Below, piece by piece: positions 19,229 through 28,408 of a stretch of DNA of 64,000 nucleotides. Position 1 is the first letter of the stretch. Each line of letters opens with the position of its first letter. The DNA lies in assembly GCF_026230195.1 (NCBI RefSeq), contig NZ_CP036501.1:2660359-2724358 (forward strand). Reading direction: 5' to 3'. Source of the DNA: Candidatus Paraluminiphilus aquimaris. GTDB taxonomy: Bacteria > Pseudomonadota > Gammaproteobacteria > Pseudomonadales > Halieaceae. The translations under genes and the position numbers were made by a program. Below the pieces are notes generated by a model, which was not told the DNA's origin, ran no database searches, and worked only from the letters and a program-made list of their open reading frames with translations.

Positions 19229-20968
19229 ATGCGAGCGATTAAACTTTTTTTCATCACGACTCTCTTAACCTTGGCTGGATGTGCGACCGGGCCAGAGGCG
19301 TCCACAACCGTTGCGAGTAGCCCTACAGCGCCCGCTTCGGCAGCACCGGTACTCGATATCGACGATAGCGCCCCGCCTTATGCTGATATACCGCACGAGC
19401 AGCTCCACCAGCTACTCGAAGCCGAATTTGCCATCCGAGCGAGAGATTTGGAGTTGGGATTAGAAAAGCTGCTCGCGGCAAGTCTTGCGCTGCCGGACCC
19501 TGCCGTTGCTCGGCGCGCACTCCAACTAGCTCAATTTCTCCGCGATCGCGACGCGATACTCAGCATGGCTCAGCGCGTATCTGATCTCGCTCCCGAGGAC
19601 GCAGAAGCCGCCACATTCGCGGCGGCTTTGTTGATCGAGCGTGGCGACATAGTAACAGCTCTCCCATACTCCAAAAGAGCGTTTGCCTCGTCATCGGATA
19701 TTAATCCAGCTGCCCTATTAAATGGCTTTAAAGCTCAGCCAGCCCAAACGCAACGGCTCATCAAAGACCTGATAATCGAGCTGAGTGACGCCTACCCTAA
19801 CGAGCCGCGGACCTTATTCGCCAAGGCACTGCTGGCTTGGCGAGAGGGCGAGGCGACGGCGTCTGAAGGTATTTTAATGACGCTGCTCTCCATTGAGCCT
19901 TATCACGAGCGCGGCACACTACTGCTCACCGAAATTCGATCACGCACTGACGAAGAAACGGCATTTGACTACCTGCTTGAGGCGATAGAGGCCACTAATA
20001 GTCCACTTCTTCGTTATCAGTACGCGCGGTTTCTGACAGGAAAACAGCGATTAACCGAGGCAAAACAGCAATTTGATGTATTGGTTGAGATTGCACCTGA
20101 GAACATCGATTACGCTATGGGCGCCGCCTTGCTGGATTTAGAACTCGATCAGCCTGCCGCTGCGCTCGTTATTCTAGATCGGGTCATTTCGCTCCAGCAG
20201 CGCCTCGATGACGCTTATCTGTATCGTGGAATTGCTTTGGCTCGACTGGGTGACAGCACCGGTGCACTGGATGCCTTAGCAAAGGTTGGCGACTCCCAAA
20301 ATCTGACCGCTGCGCTGCGAGAAGCGACGAAGCTCCTGCTAGATGACGGCCGAGAAGCCGCCATCAATACGTTTTTCGAAGCCCATCGGACAGCACATCC
20401 AAACGGCCGGGAGGTCAACTTTATCTTCCACGCTGACGCTCTCAATGCAGTGGGCTCAACGCGAGCGGTCGACATTCTCTCTGAGGGCGTTGCATCGCTC
20501 TCGAACTCAACTCGATTGCTGTTTGCTCGAGCCAGTTTACTGGAGCGTGCAGGACGTTTTGAGGCGGCCGAGAGTGACTATCGGAGTGTGCTCGCATTAA
20601 GACCTGGTGATGCCGGCGCGCTGAATGCGCTCGGGTACGCACTTACCAATAATACTGAGCGATTTTCTGAAGCGGCCACCCTGTTAGAGGAGGCCATTTC
20701 AAAAGACCCGCGCAACCCTGCCATTATCGACAGCCTCGGCTGGGTCTATTTTAAGTTAGGTAAGAATCGGCAAGCCGAAGCCTTGCTCAAAGAGGCCTAC
20801 CAGCAATACCCGGACCCAGAGGTCGCGGCTCACTTAATTGAACTACTTTGGTCCGTTGGTCGCGAAATCGAAGCGCGCGATTTGATGGTGGCACACTTAA
20901 AATCGTCACCCAATAATCCAATGCTTATCAACACGGCCATTCGATTGGCGATACCACTCCCTAAATGA
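19229..20968 (+). CDS. lbcA: TPR-repeat outer-membrane lipoprotein, LbcA-like
   Basis: A 579-residue lipoprotein: signal peptide with lipobox LAGC (lipidated Cys18), a short Ala/Ser/Thr/Pro linker, then tandem tetratricopeptide repeats to the end. Position (hemA divergent, lolB next) and size match PA4667/LbcA of Pseudomonas aeruginosa, which tethers and activates the periplasmic protease CtpA. I chose ATG 19229 because it begins the signal peptide; the frame is open another 345 bp upstream into antisense hemA. The stop overlaps the lolB start (ATGATG). The orthology is from synteny and architecture, not alignment. Confidence 0.8.
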   Translation: MRAIKLFFITTLLTLAGCATGPEASTTVASSPTAPASAAPVLDIDDSAPPYADIPHEQLHQLLEAEFAIRARDLELGLEKLLAASLALPDPAVARRALQLAQFLRDRDAILSMAQRVSDLAPEDAEAATFAAALLIERGDIVTALPYSKRAFASSSDINPAALLNGFKAQPAQTQRLIKDLIIELSDAYPNEPRTLFAKALLAWREGEATASEGILMTLLSIEPYHERGTLLLTEIRSRTDEETAFDYLLEAIEATNSPLLRYQYARFLTGKQRLTEAKQQFDVLVEIAPENIDYAMGAALLDLELDQPAAALVILDRVISLQQRLDDAYLYRGIALARLGDSTGALDALAKVGDSQNLTAALREATKLLLDDGREAAINTFFEAHRTAHPNGREVNFIFHADALNAVGSTRAVDILSEGVASLSNSTRLLFARASLLERAGRFEAAESDYRSVLALRPGDAGALNALGYALTNNTERFSEAATLLEEAISKDPRNPAIIDSLGWVYFKLGKNRQAEALLKEAYQQYPDPEVAAHLIELLWSVGREIEARDLMVAHLKSSPNNPMLINTAIRLAIPLPK

Positions 20969-21516
20969 TGTCATCCCGATCCATCATCATCGTGTTGACA
21001 CTGGCGTTACTCACAAACGGGTGCGCTCACAAAGTCGACACCCCAGTCCCCTATGATGAGATGAGGGAAACGCAAATATCGGTAACACAGCCTTGGACGG
21101 CCAAGGGTAAACTGCTGGTGACCGCCGAGGACACACGCCAATCGCTGCGCTTTACATGGAGACATCAAGTGGAAGGCGAGGATGTCATCACCCTAAGCGA
21201 TACGTTGGGCATAAAGGCGCTCGTCTTACATCAGCGCGACGGCGTACTCTATGAGCGACAGCCCGATCAATCGCTCTCAAAACTGCAAACTCATCAACTT
21301 AACAAAGACCTCAGAGCCTTCGCATCGATGGCGTCTCAGGACTTTGCGCGCACATTGACCGGTGAAGTGTTACCGGCATCGGACATTTCCTCCGAAGTCA
21401 GGAGTTGGCAGTCTGTTGGAGGACTCGATGCACCGAAAACGATCCTTCTTCGCGGCGCTGATATCGCGGTAAAGGTCGTGGTCAGTCACTGGGAACTCGA
21501 AAACGATGCTAAATAA
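20965..21516 (+). CDS. lolB: Outer-membrane lipoprotein receptor LolB
   Basis: A 183-residue lipoprotein with signal peptide and lipobox LTNGC. The body has the LolB pattern: WTAKGKLLV, the RFTWRH strand and the later LNKDLRAF helix. LolB accepts lipoproteins from LolA and inserts them in the outer membrane. It overlaps the upstream TPR gene by 4 bp and ispE by 11 bp. The lolB-ispE-prs order is conserved across gammaproteobacteria, which makes the call firm despite low sequence conservation. Confidence 0.9.
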   Translation: MMSSRSIIIVLTLALLTNGCAHKVDTPVPYDEMRETQISVTQPWTAKGKLLVTAEDTRQSLRFTWRHQVEGEDVITLSDTLGIKALVLHQRDGVLYERQPDQSLSKLQTHQLNKDLRAFASMASQDFARTLTGEVLPASDISSEVRSWQSVGGLDAPKTILLRGADIAVKVVVSHWELENDAK

Positions 21517-22330
21517 CGTGCTCGAAGTACTGAGCCCCGCCAAGCTCAATCTTTTTTTACATGTCACTGGGCAGCGGTCCAATGGCTATCACGAGCTGCA
21601 AACTGTTTTCCAGCTTCTCAATTGGGGCGATACGCTAAGGTTTGAGTTGAGCAAGACGCCAGGCATTCGGTTAGCAGGCAACCTTAAAGGGATAGATCAG
21701 TCAGAGAATCTTATTATTCGGGCTGCCAATCTATTGGCCTTACCCGATCACATTGGCGTCTCAATAACCGTTAATAAAATCATCCCAATGGGAGGTGGTT
21801 TAGGCGGAGGCAGTTCGAATGCAGCCGTCACCATGCTTGCGCTGAACAAACTGCTCACACTGGGTTACAGCATTGACGAAATGGCGTTGATGGGTGCGTC
21901 ACTCGGCGCTGATGTGCCCGTTTTTGTTCGCGGGCACTCAGCATGGGGAGAGGGTATTGGTGAGGAACTCTGTCCTATTGACCTGCCAAATCGCTGGTTT
22001 GTGATTATTTACCCCAATTGTCACGTCTCAACACAGGAAATCTTCACCGCTGCAGAATTGACACGCAATACTCCGCCAATTACAGTGTCGGCCTTTTTCG
22101 ACGGGGCAGTTCATAACGACCTCCAAGCTGTGGTGGAGGCGCGGTATGAACCCGTGAGAGCGGCCATAGAGTGGTTGTCAGCACGAGGCTCCGCCATGAT
22201 GACCGGAAGCGGCGCCTGTGTATTTGCCGCTTATGACGAGCGCGAATCGGCCGAGCGCGTTGCCGATGAGGCTGAGGGCTGTTTTCAAGCCTTCGTCGCA
22301 GAGGGAATTAACCGCTACTCCATTGAGTAG
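21506..22330 (+). CDS. ispE: 4-diphosphocytidyl-2-C-methyl-D-erythritol kinase
   Basis: A 274-residue GHMP kinase of the MEP isoprenoid pathway, phosphorylating CDP-methylerythritol. The N-terminal SPAKLNLFLHVTGQR and the ATP loop PMGGGLGGGSSNAA are diagnostic, and the C-terminal MTGSGACVFA motif is present. It begins within the last 11 bp of lolB and is followed directly by tRNA-Gln. Confidence 0.96.
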   Translation: MLNNVLEVLSPAKLNLFLHVTGQRSNGYHELQTVFQLLNWGDTLRFELSKTPGIRLAGNLKGIDQSENLIIRAANLLALPDHIGVSITVNKIIPMGGGLGGGSSNAAVTMLALNKLLTLGYSIDEMALMGASLGADVPVFVRGHSAWGEGIGEELCPIDLPNRWFVIIYPNCHVSTQEIFTAAELTRNTPPITVSAFFDGAVHNDLQAVVEARYEPVRAAIEWLSARGSAMMTGSGACVFAAYDERESAERVADEAEGCFQAFVAEGINRYSIE

Positions 22331-22344
22331 CATGAACATTTTAT

Positions 22345-22419
22345 TGGGGCGTCGCCAAGCGGCAAGGCAGCGGGTTTTGATCCCGCCATTCGGAGGTTCG
22401 AATCCTCCCGCCCCAGCCA
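22345..22419 (+). tRNA. tRNA-Gln (anticodon TTG)
   Basis: A 75-nt cloverleaf with encoded CCA. The acceptor strands TGGGGCG and CGCCCCA pair, the anticodon stem GCGGG/CCCGC encloses a loop with TTG, and the T-arm GGAGG-TTCGAAT-CCTCC is perfect. The leading T opposite the final A gives the weak first pair typical of tRNA-Gln. It lies between ispE and prs, as in Pseudomonas. Confidence 0.96.
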
Positions 22420-22443
22420 TTTTCTAGTCGCAGGATGCCCCGC

Positions 22444-23394
22444 ATGTCTTCGAAAATGATGGTCTTTACGGGCAACTCAAACCCCGACCTAGCCAAAAAG
22501 GTGGCAAGCCGCCTTTATCTTGAGTTGGGTGGCGCTAAAGTTGATAAATTCTCCGATGGCGAAGTCACCGTAGAACTGAACGAGAACGTTCGCGGTAAAG
22601 ACGTTTTCGTCCTTCAGAGCACCTGTGAACCAACGAACGACAATTTGATGGAGCTCTTGCTCACTATTGACGCGCTACGCCGGGCGTCGGCGAGCCGGAT
22701 CACGGCCGTCGTACCGTACTTTGGCTACGCACGCCAGGATCGACGTGTCAGATCGTCGCGAGTACCGATCTCGGCCAAGGTCGTTGCCGATATGATGGTT
22801 AGTGTCGGCGTGGATCGCGTGCTGACGGTCGACTTGCACGCGGAACAGATTCAGGGCTTTTTTACCTGCCCGGTGGACAACGTCTACGCATCACCCGTAC
22901 TCAATGATGACATCACCGCGAGCAAATTTAAGGACGTGGTTGTCGTCTCGCCCGATATTGGCGGCGTTGTCAGAGCACGAGCCATTGCTAAGCAGCTCGA
23001 TGACGCTGATCTGGCGATTATTGATAAACGCCGGCCTCGTGCTAACGAGTCCGAGGTGATGAATTTGATTGGAGATGTTGAAGGCCGCACTGCCATCATG
23101 GTTGATGACATGGTCGACACTGCTGGCACGCTCTGTTCAGCCGCGAACGCCCTCAAAGAGCGTGGCGCGAAGAAAGTTGTGGCCTACTGTACGCACGCAG
23201 TCTTGTCAGGTAAGGCGCTTGAGAACGTTCGCAACTCCCAGCTCGATGAGCTTGTGGTGACGGACACCATTCCACTGAGCGCTGAAGCTAAAAGCATTTC
23301 GAAGATCCGCCAATTAACCATCGCTGACCTGTTGGCTGAATCAATACGACGAGTCAGTAACGAAGAATCCATTAGCGCGCTGTTTGACGCATAA
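22444..23394 (+). CDS. prs: Ribose-phosphate pyrophosphokinase
   Basis: A 316-residue PRPP synthase making the activated ribose for nucleotide, His and Trp synthesis. Class I signatures are visible: the ribose-5-P/ATP region [10 protein letters not shown], the catalytic flexible loop YFGYARQDR, the PRPP-site [11 protein letters not shown] and [11 protein letters not shown] favour ATG 22444, with an AGG about nine bases upstream. ATG 22435 (three more residues) is nearly as likely. The end [14 protein letters not shown] is standard. Confidence 0.96.
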   Translation: MSSKMMVFTGNSNPDLAKKVASRLYLELGGAKVDKFSDGEVTVELNENVRGKDVFVLQSTCEPTNDNLMELLLTIDALRRASASRITAVVPYFGYARQDRRVRSSRVPISAKVVADMMVSVGVDRVLTVDLHAEQIQGFFTCPVDNVYASPVLNDDITASKFKDVVVVSPDIGGVVRARAIAKQLDDADLAIIDKRRPRANESEVMNLIGDVEGRTAIMVDDMVDTAGTLCSAANALKERGAKKVVAYCTHAVLSGKALENVRNSQLDELVVTDTIPLSAEAKSISKIRQLTIADLLAESIRRVSNEESISALFDA

Positions 23395-23411
23395 AACAGC
23401 GTAAACCCACC

Positions 23412-23443
23412 CACCTCCCAACTGGTCGCAGGTTCGGAGGTGA
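23412..23443 (+). other. Inverted repeat in the rplY leader
   Basis: CACCTCC and GGAGGTG form a perfect 7-bp stem around a loop of about 18 bases between the prs stop and the rplY ribosome site. No T-run follows, so it is not an intrinsic terminator. It could stabilise the rplY mRNA or act in L25 leader regulation; the latter is speculation. Confidence 0.4.
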
Positions 23444-23463
23444 ATTGTCAAAGGAGACAGACC

Positions 23464-24123
23464 ATGTCTGACACTTTTGTAGTAGAAGCCGAGCTTCGCA
23501 GTGATGAAGGGAAAGGTGCGAGCCGCCGCCTTCGCCGACTCGAAGCAAAAGTACCCGCCATCATATACGGGGGCGATAGTGCGCCCGTGAGTTTATCGCT
23601 GATCCGAAAAGACTTCGAAAAGCACCTCGAAAAGGAAGCGTTTTACTCTGCCATTATTGAAGTGGCTTACGACGGTAAGAAAGAAAAAGCGATTCTGAAA
23701 GCGCTACAGCGTCACCCTGCAAAGGATTTTCCAATGCACGCTGACTTCTTCCGAATCGAAGCGAACAAGGCGGTCAAAGTTTCTATCCCGCTACACTTCA
23801 TCAACGAAGACACATGTGTGGGCGTCAAGTTAGGTGGCGGTCGTATCCAGCACACAGTGAACGAAGTTGAAGTACTCGCTTTACCAGGTGACCTCCCTGA
23901 ATTTATCGAAGTCGATATGTTGGATGTCCAGGTCGGTGACATTATTCACCTCTCTGACCTCAAACTGCCCGCTGGCGTTACGTCAACAGCACTTGCACTC
24001 GGTGATGACAGAGATATGGGTGTAGCCAGCGTGCTCGCGCCACGGGGCGCCAAAGCAGCTTCAGGCGACGATGACGATTCAGCTGAAGAGGCTGATGAGT
24101 CCGAAGGCGGCGAAGAGAGCTAG
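23464..24123 (+). CDS. rplY: 50S ribosomal protein L25 (CTC family)
   Basis: A 219-residue long-form L25/TL5/CTC protein that binds 5S rRNA. The N-terminal L25 domain (AELRSDEGKGASRRLRR...VPAIIYGG) is followed by the beta-rich TL5 C-domain and a very acidic Asp/Glu/Ser tail. The ATG at 23464 follows AAGGAGACAG at good distance; the frame extends 24 bp upstream without a ribosome site. It lies between prs and pth, as in Pseudomonas. Confidence 0.95.
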   Translation: MSDTFVVEAELRSDEGKGASRRLRRLEAKVPAIIYGGDSAPVSLSLIRKDFEKHLEKEAFYSAIIEVAYDGKKEKAILKALQRHPAKDFPMHADFFRIEANKAVKVSIPLHFINEDTCVGVKLGGGRIQHTVNEVEVLALPGDLPEFIEVDMLDVQVGDIIHLSDLKLPAGVTSTALALGDDRDMGVASVLAPRGAKAASGDDDDSAEEADESEGGEES

Positions 24124-24125
24124 TC

Positions 24126-24728
24126 GTGAAGCCCAGCATTCGACTCATTGTCGGTCTGGGTAACCCTGGCGAAAAATACATCGGCACTCGCCATAACGCG
24201 GGTGCCGATTTCGTTTCGGCGTTAGCAAAACGTAATGCTATCGAACTCAAAACTGACAAAAAGCTAGCGGGTCGCATCGGACGCGGAATGGTCAACGGCC
24301 AAGACGTGCGCCTCCTGATTCCCGACACCTTTATGAACCACAGCGGAAAAGCTGTGGGGCTCGCAGCAAAGTATTTTCAAATTGCACCTGAGCACATTTT
24401 GATTGCACACGATGAGCTGGATATGCCCCCCGGCGCGAGTCGTTTTAAGTTTGACGGCGGACACGGCGGGCACAATGGTCTTCGCGATATCATTCCAGCA
24501 CTGGGCGGCAGTCGTGCCTTCTGGCGCTTACGCGTGGGTATTGGGCACCCGGGCAGTGCCAATAAAGTCTCGGGGTGGGTGCTCAATAAGGCCTCTAAAA
24601 TCGAGCAGGGGCTGATTGATCAATCCCAAGAAGAGGCCGTGAGTGCACTTGCACTGCTAATGGCCGGGGATGAGGTGAAAGCCATGACACAACTGCACAG
24701 CAGCGATAAAACGAAAGACGATCTCTAA
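24126..24728 (+). CDS. pth: Peptidyl-tRNA hydrolase
   Basis: A 200-residue Pth releasing tRNA from dropped-off peptidyl-tRNAs. The GLGNPG motif (Asn13) and catalytic His23 in TRHNAG are visible, as are FMNHSG and the HDELD segment. The start is GTG at 24126, two bases after the rplY stop, so the two are likely coupled. ychF follows 10 bp downstream. Confidence 0.96.
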   Translation: MKPSIRLIVGLGNPGEKYIGTRHNAGADFVSALAKRNAIELKTDKKLAGRIGRGMVNGQDVRLLIPDTFMNHSGKAVGLAAKYFQIAPEHILIAHDELDMPPGASRFKFDGGHGGHNGLRDIIPALGGSRAFWRLRVGIGHPGSANKVSGWVLNKASKIEQGLIDQSQEEAVSALALLMAGDEVKAMTQLHSSDKTKDDL

Positions 24729-24738
24729 GGAATTTTTT

Positions 24739-25833
24739 ATGGGTATTAAGTGCGGCATTGTAGGCCTACCAAATGTTGGCAAGTCGACGCTATTTAATGC
24801 ACTCACAAAAGCCGGAATTGATGCAGAAAACTTCCCTTTTTGCACCATAGAACCAAATGCTGGCGTCGTATCCGTACCCGATCCTCGTCAAGATGCAATA
24901 CAGGCTCTGGTCAACCCGGAACGGTGCATTCCTGCGACTATGGAGTTCGTTGACATTGCGGGGCTGGTAGCCGGCGCGTCAAAGGGAGAGGGTCTGGGTA
25001 ATCAGTTCTTAGCCAATATCAGAGAGACCGATGCGATTGCGCACGTGGTGCGTTGTTTCGAGGACCCGAACGTCATTCACGTGGCGAATCAAATCGATCC
25101 GTTGGCGGACATTGAGACCATCAATACCGAATTGGCACTGGCTGATCTGGAGAGCTGCGAGAAACAATTGCAGCGAGTCATTCGCACCGCAAAAGGTGGT
25201 GACAAAGTCGCGATTGCCACGAAGGCACTGCTTGAAGAAAAGTTACTCCCGCACTTAAATGAGGCGCTTCCTGTGCGCGCGCTGGACCTCGATGAGAACG
25301 AGCAGGCTCTCGTGAAGATGATGCATCTTCTGACGACAAAGCCAACCATGTACATCGCAAATGTGGCTGAAGACGGTTTTGAGAACAACCCGCACCTCGA
25401 TGCGGTGACGCAATTTGCCCAGTCTGAAAATGCGGGCGTTGTCGCCATATGCAACAAAATGGAATCTGAAATTTCCGAACTTGAAGATGATGAGAAACTC
25501 GAGTTTCTCGCCGACATGGGAATGGAAGAGTCAGGGCTCGACCGAACCATTCGTGCTGGCTACGCGCTTCTTAATTTACAAACATACTTTACGGCTGGCC
25601 CCAAAGAGGTACGAGCTTGGACCGTCAAAGTGGGGGCCACGGCGCCTGAGGCAGCTGGCGTCATCCATACGGATTTCCAGAAAGGTTTCATTAGAGCTGA
25701 GGTTGTTGCCTACGATGACTTCGTCAGCTTAAAGGGTGAGGCGGGCGCGAAGGAAGCCGGCAAATGGCGACTTGAGGGCAAGGACTATAACGTTGCGGAT
25801 GGCGATGTCATCCACTTCCGCTTTAACGTCTAA
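24739..25833 (+). CDS. ychF: Ribosome-binding ATPase YchF
   Basis: A 364-residue Obg-family P-loop protein with ATP preference. The P-loop GLPNVGKS is near the N-terminus, and the ANxxENYPF-type switch appears as [13 protein letters not shown] coiled coil and the C-terminal TGS domain ending VIHFRFNV are intact. YchF/OLA1 is linked to translation control and oxidative stress. pth-ychF adjacency is conserved. It is convergent with the HDOD gene, 7 bp apart. Confidence 0.96.
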   Translation: MGIKCGIVGLPNVGKSTLFNALTKAGIDAENFPFCTIEPNAGVVSVPDPRQDAIQALVNPERCIPATMEFVDIAGLVAGASKGEGLGNQFLANIRETDAIAHVVRCFEDPNVIHVANQIDPLADIETINTELALADLESCEKQLQRVIRTAKGGDKVAIATKALLEEKLLPHLNEALPVRALDLDENEQALVKMMHLLTTKPTMYIANVAEDGFENNPHLDAVTQFAQSENAGVVAICNKMESEISELEDDEKLEFLADMGMEESGLDRTIRAGYALLNLQTYFTAGPKEVRAWTVKVGATAPEAAGVIHTDFQKGFIRAEVVAYDDFVSLKGEAGAKEAGKWRLEGKDYNVADGDVIHFRFNV

Positions 25834-25840
25834 CCGGGGG

Positions 25841-26851
25841 CTAAATTGCCAGAGCGGCCCTCACCTGCTCTACGTCTTGGCGTGCGCCGCTGAGCAAGGC
25901 AAATCCCCGTCCAGACTCATCTAAATCCAGTCCAAGGTTTTTCACCACGGACAGTTGGGTAATGTTGGGGACTTCGGTCTGAGGGGCATTAGACAGCAGA
26001 TGTAGCTGTGCCACCTGAACCAAGTCAACCAGTCGAACAACTGACTCTGAGGCCCGATCGAAGGCGTCAGCATGCAACGCTGCAAACACCAACTCATCAT
26101 CGAGCTTCCACTGACGCAGCATGACTGCGCCTAACTTCGCTCCCAGGAGCTTAATCGTCCTTGCCAAGGATTCGTCAGAGAGCTCGCTTGGCGAGAATGC
26201 GTCGGCATACTTAATAATCGCCAACTCTCCTATATCGTGAACGAGTCCTGCGAGTAGTGCTTGCTCCGGATCAAAGCCGCCTTGATGGCGCGCAAGCACT
26301 GAACAATTCGCAGCCACTCTCGCACTGTGCTCCCACAAATCACGCATTCTTCGCCGGAGCCTTGGCTGCTCTGTAACGAACATCTGCTTGATGGCTAGGC
26401 CCGTCACAATATCCCGAACCGCAATCATCCCAATTCGTGCAATGGCCTCATTGAGCGACTGAATAGGTTCATAGCCCCGATATAACGGGGAATTTGCGAC
26501 TTGGATAAGCTTAGTCGTGATGGCGATATCGGTCTGGATAATTAATGTGAGATCGGCTGCTGACGACCCCGGATCGAGTGACTTGCGCCGAACCATCAAG
26601 GCGAGCTCAGGCATAATCGGCAGCTCCAGTTGATCCGCCATCGCATCTCTAACAATTTGGCGAGCAAACGTACCGGCGACTGCAGGTAGATCTGTTAGAT
26701 CTAATTCGGATTCAGCAATTGAGATAGCCGGCTCGATCCAATCATTTGGACTGGAGTCCCAAGCCTCCAGGTTTGAATCGGGTTCCACCGTTTTTGTCGC
26801 CCTGTCAGTGCGGCTCCTAAGCCCAAACACTCGGCGGAAGAATTTCAACAT
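25841..26851 (-). CDS. HDOD-domain signalling protein
   Basis: A 336-residue protein with an HDOD (metal-independent HD-related) domain from about residue 75 to 290. Visible elements are the PELALMVRRKSLDP opening, the repeated helices with VANSPLYRG and the HDIGELAIIKYA segment. No GGDEF, EAL or kinase domain is attached. HDOD proteins act in c-di-GMP, chemotaxis or stress signalling as scaffolds; its partner is unknown. The first ~60 residues are hydrophilic and unstructured. Confidence 0.85.
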   Translation of the reverse strand: MLKFFRRVFGLRSRTDRATKTVEPDSNLEAWDSSPNDWIEPAISIAESELDLTDLPAVAGTFARQIVRDAMADQLELPIMPELALMVRRKSLDPGSSAADLTLIIQTDIAITTKLIQVANSPLYRGYEPIQSLNEAIARIGMIAVRDIVTGLAIKQMFVTEQPRLRRRMRDLWEHSARVAANCSVLARHQGGFDPEQALLAGLVHDIGELAIIKYADAFSPSELSDESLARTIKLLGAKLGAVMLRQWKLDDELVFAALHADAFDRASESVVRLVDLVQVAQLHLLSNAPQTEVPNITQLSVVKNLGLDLDESGRGFALLSGARQDVEQVRAALAI

Positions 26852-26923
26852 GGAATTCTCTGTCCAGCACTTTTCCAGCGCTCAGTAAGGCGCGAAAAAA
26901 TAACAAATTCAACCTGCAGGACA

Positions 26924-26953
26924 TTGACCTGTGATCCATTTCTCGACAAACTA
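26924..26953 (+). promoter_or_regulatory. Candidate sigma-70 promoter of tRNA-Met
   Basis: TTGACC (-35) and AAACTA (-10) are separated by 18 bp. A GC-rich discriminator (CGCGCCC) lies between the -10 and the tRNA 5' end at 26966, as in stringently controlled stable-RNA promoters. Read by eye only. Confidence 0.45.
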
Positions 26954-26965
26954 CGCGCCCTTCGT

Positions 26966-27042
26966 GGCTACGTAGCTCAGCTGGTTAGAGCACAGCATTC
27001 ATAATGCTGGGGTCGGTGGTTCAAGTCCACCCGTAGCTACCA
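26966..27042 (+). tRNA. tRNA-Met (anticodon CAT, elongator type); island attachment site
   Basis: A 77-nt tRNA with acceptor GGCTACG/CGTAGCT (a terminal G-T pair), D-arm, anticodon stem CAGCA/TGCTG with CAT in the loop, and encoded CCA. It matches elongator tRNA-Met rather than initiator tRNA, since the first acceptor pair is formed. Its 3' 46 bases (26997-27042) are duplicated exactly at 29808-29853, so the tRNA is the insertion target of the island that follows. Confidence 0.95.
26997..27042 (+). repeat. attL-like direct repeat (tRNA-Met 3' half)
   Basis: This 46-bp segment from the anticodon stem to the CCA end is identical to 29808-29853. It is the left boundary of the island and regenerates a complete tRNA gene, as expected for tyrosine-recombinase elements that cross over in the anticodon region. 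Confidence 0.9.
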
Positions 27043-27055
27043 TTTTCTTACAAAG

Positions 27056-27083
27056 AATCAGTGACTTAGGTTGCTGATTTTTT
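27056..27083 (+). terminator. Rho-independent terminator after tRNA-Met
   Basis: AATCAG and CTGATT form a 6-bp stem around a 12-base loop, followed by a T-run. It lies 13 bp beyond the tRNA CCA, inside the island, so the element brought its own terminator for the reconstituted tRNA. Confidence 0.6.
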
Positions 27084-27087
27084 CGTT

Positions 27088-27126
27088 TCTGGGAACGCAA
27101 AAAATATCTGGGAACAATCTGGGAAG
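27088..27126 (+). repeat. TCTGGGAAC iterons, left end of island
   Basis: TCTGGGAAC occurs at 27088-27096 and 27107-27115, and TCTGGGAAG at 27118-27126. GGGAAC words recur near the right end of the island. Short direct repeats beside an attachment core are typical arm-type sites for tyrosine integrases. Functional assignment is an inference. Confidence 0.5.
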
Positions 27127-27266
27127 ATTTCAGGGAAACTTCTCTGCGTTTCTCACACTCTCTCACCCTTTTTTCGGTATAACCGAATTTACCTGTATTA
27201 CTAAAGAATCCCGCAGGGCAGTGTGTTGGCACGATTGGTCTTCAGCGGACAAGCGTCGAGAACTGC

Positions 27267-28289
27267 TTACAGTGTATTCTGTTTGCGGTACTGAAGTGGG
27301 GAAACTCCCACCTTCTTTTTGAACATTCTGTCAAAGGCGCTGGTTTCAGAATAACTGAGTTTCATTGCGATTTCGGTGATGCTCAATTCTGAGCTGGCGA
27401 GCGCGTCCTTGGCGATTCTAACAAGGGTCTCGTCCTTGATCTGGCGAAACGAGGTGTGCCTCGCTTCAAGCTGCCGTTGCAGTTGCCTAACAGACATATT
27501 CAAGCGCCTGGCAGTGGTCTCCGAAGTTACTGGCCGGTACCCAATAGAGGTGGTCACCTGAAGGCGCACTTGCTTAACAATATCGGTCTTGATCTGCTGT
27601 TCATCGAGAAGTTTATTTGCCTGCGCTAACAGGATAGGCAGCAGGTTGGCATCAGCATTGGTGCTGGGTATATCGACGACCTCGTCTTCATACTCGAGCA
27701 GGTTAATGGCCTGGTCAAAGCAAATCATGTCACCAAAGTGCTTGCTATGTCTGCTGGCGTCATCGGGTTGAGGGTAGGTGAAACACACTCGTATTGGTTT
27801 CCAGGACTGACCGGCGCGTTCGCGGATGGCCCTTGTGATCAGGGAAAGACCGAAATTAATATCCTGGGTGGAGTCTGCCCCAGGAATGTCCGCCTCAGCG
27901 TAGTGGCACTGGGCCCTTCCTCCCTCGTACGTAAATTTATACTCAAAATCGGGGGAAAAGATACAGTGGTATCGCTCGAGAAATTTAAAACTCTCCCGCA
28001 GTGAGGAGCCATTCAGGACAAGGTGGCCAAGTATCCCGAATTCACGCTCATTTATGGACTCTGCAATATCGACTCCCAGCACGGCATTCTCCAGGCGTTT
28101 GGAGGCCCAATTAAACACTTGGAGATACAGCGGGGTGCGCATAATTCCCGAGTTGGAAATTAGTGATGTCTCATCGACATCGACCGCACGGCATATTTCG
28201 GCCCGGTCAATGCCGTGGTCCCGGAGGTAACTGATCAACCAACTGGCTGGCATGCCCCGTTGGGTAGCGGAGAGGGGGTTCAGTTGCAT
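27267..28289 (-). CDS. AraC-family transcriptional regulator (Arabinose_bd/HTH_18)
   Basis: A 340-residue regulator with an N-terminal AraC ligand-binding-like domain of the OruR/ArgR type (about residues 20-215) and a C-terminal double helix-turn-helix (about 245-335: TTARRLNMSVRQLQRQL and SITEIAMKLSYSETSAFDRMFKK). Proteins of this type usually activate a neighbouring catabolic gene in response to a small metabolite. It is divergent from the aminotransferase gene with about 120 bp between starts, so that gene is the likely target. Both lie in the tRNA-Met island. The inducer is unknown. Confidence 0.9.
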   Translation of the reverse strand: MQLNPLSATQRGMPASWLISYLRDHGIDRAEICRAVDVDETSLISNSGIMRTPLYLQVFNWASKRLENAVLGVDIAESINEREFGILGHLVLNGSSLRESFKFLERYHCIFSPDFEYKFTYEGGRAQCHYAEADIPGADSTQDINFGLSLITRAIRERAGQSWKPIRVCFTYPQPDDASRHSKHFGDMICFDQAINLLEYEDEVVDIPSTNADANLLPILLAQANKLLDEQQIKTDIVKQVRLQVTTSIGYRPVTSETTARRLNMSVRQLQRQLEARHTSFRQIKDETLVRIAKDALASSELSITEIAMKLSYSETSAFDRMFKKKVGVSPLQYRKQNTL

Positions 28290-28408
28290 AACTGCCGCTG
28301 CGAGTTCTTATCGTTGTCGCAAAGTGTCAATTATTGGTCCGATTGGGTCAATATCCCGAGACCCTGAATGACTATCTTAGCCTCACACCGACAATAAGGA
28401 ATTGGGAC

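Noticed and set aside
22178..22420. Small minus-strand gene across tRNA-Gln
   Set aside because: It is antisense to tRNA-Gln and the ispE end; a common false call.
26999..27232. Small minus-strand gene across tRNA-Met
   Set aside because: Its end is the antisense of the tRNA, giving the well-known false GGLEPPTPAL peptide.
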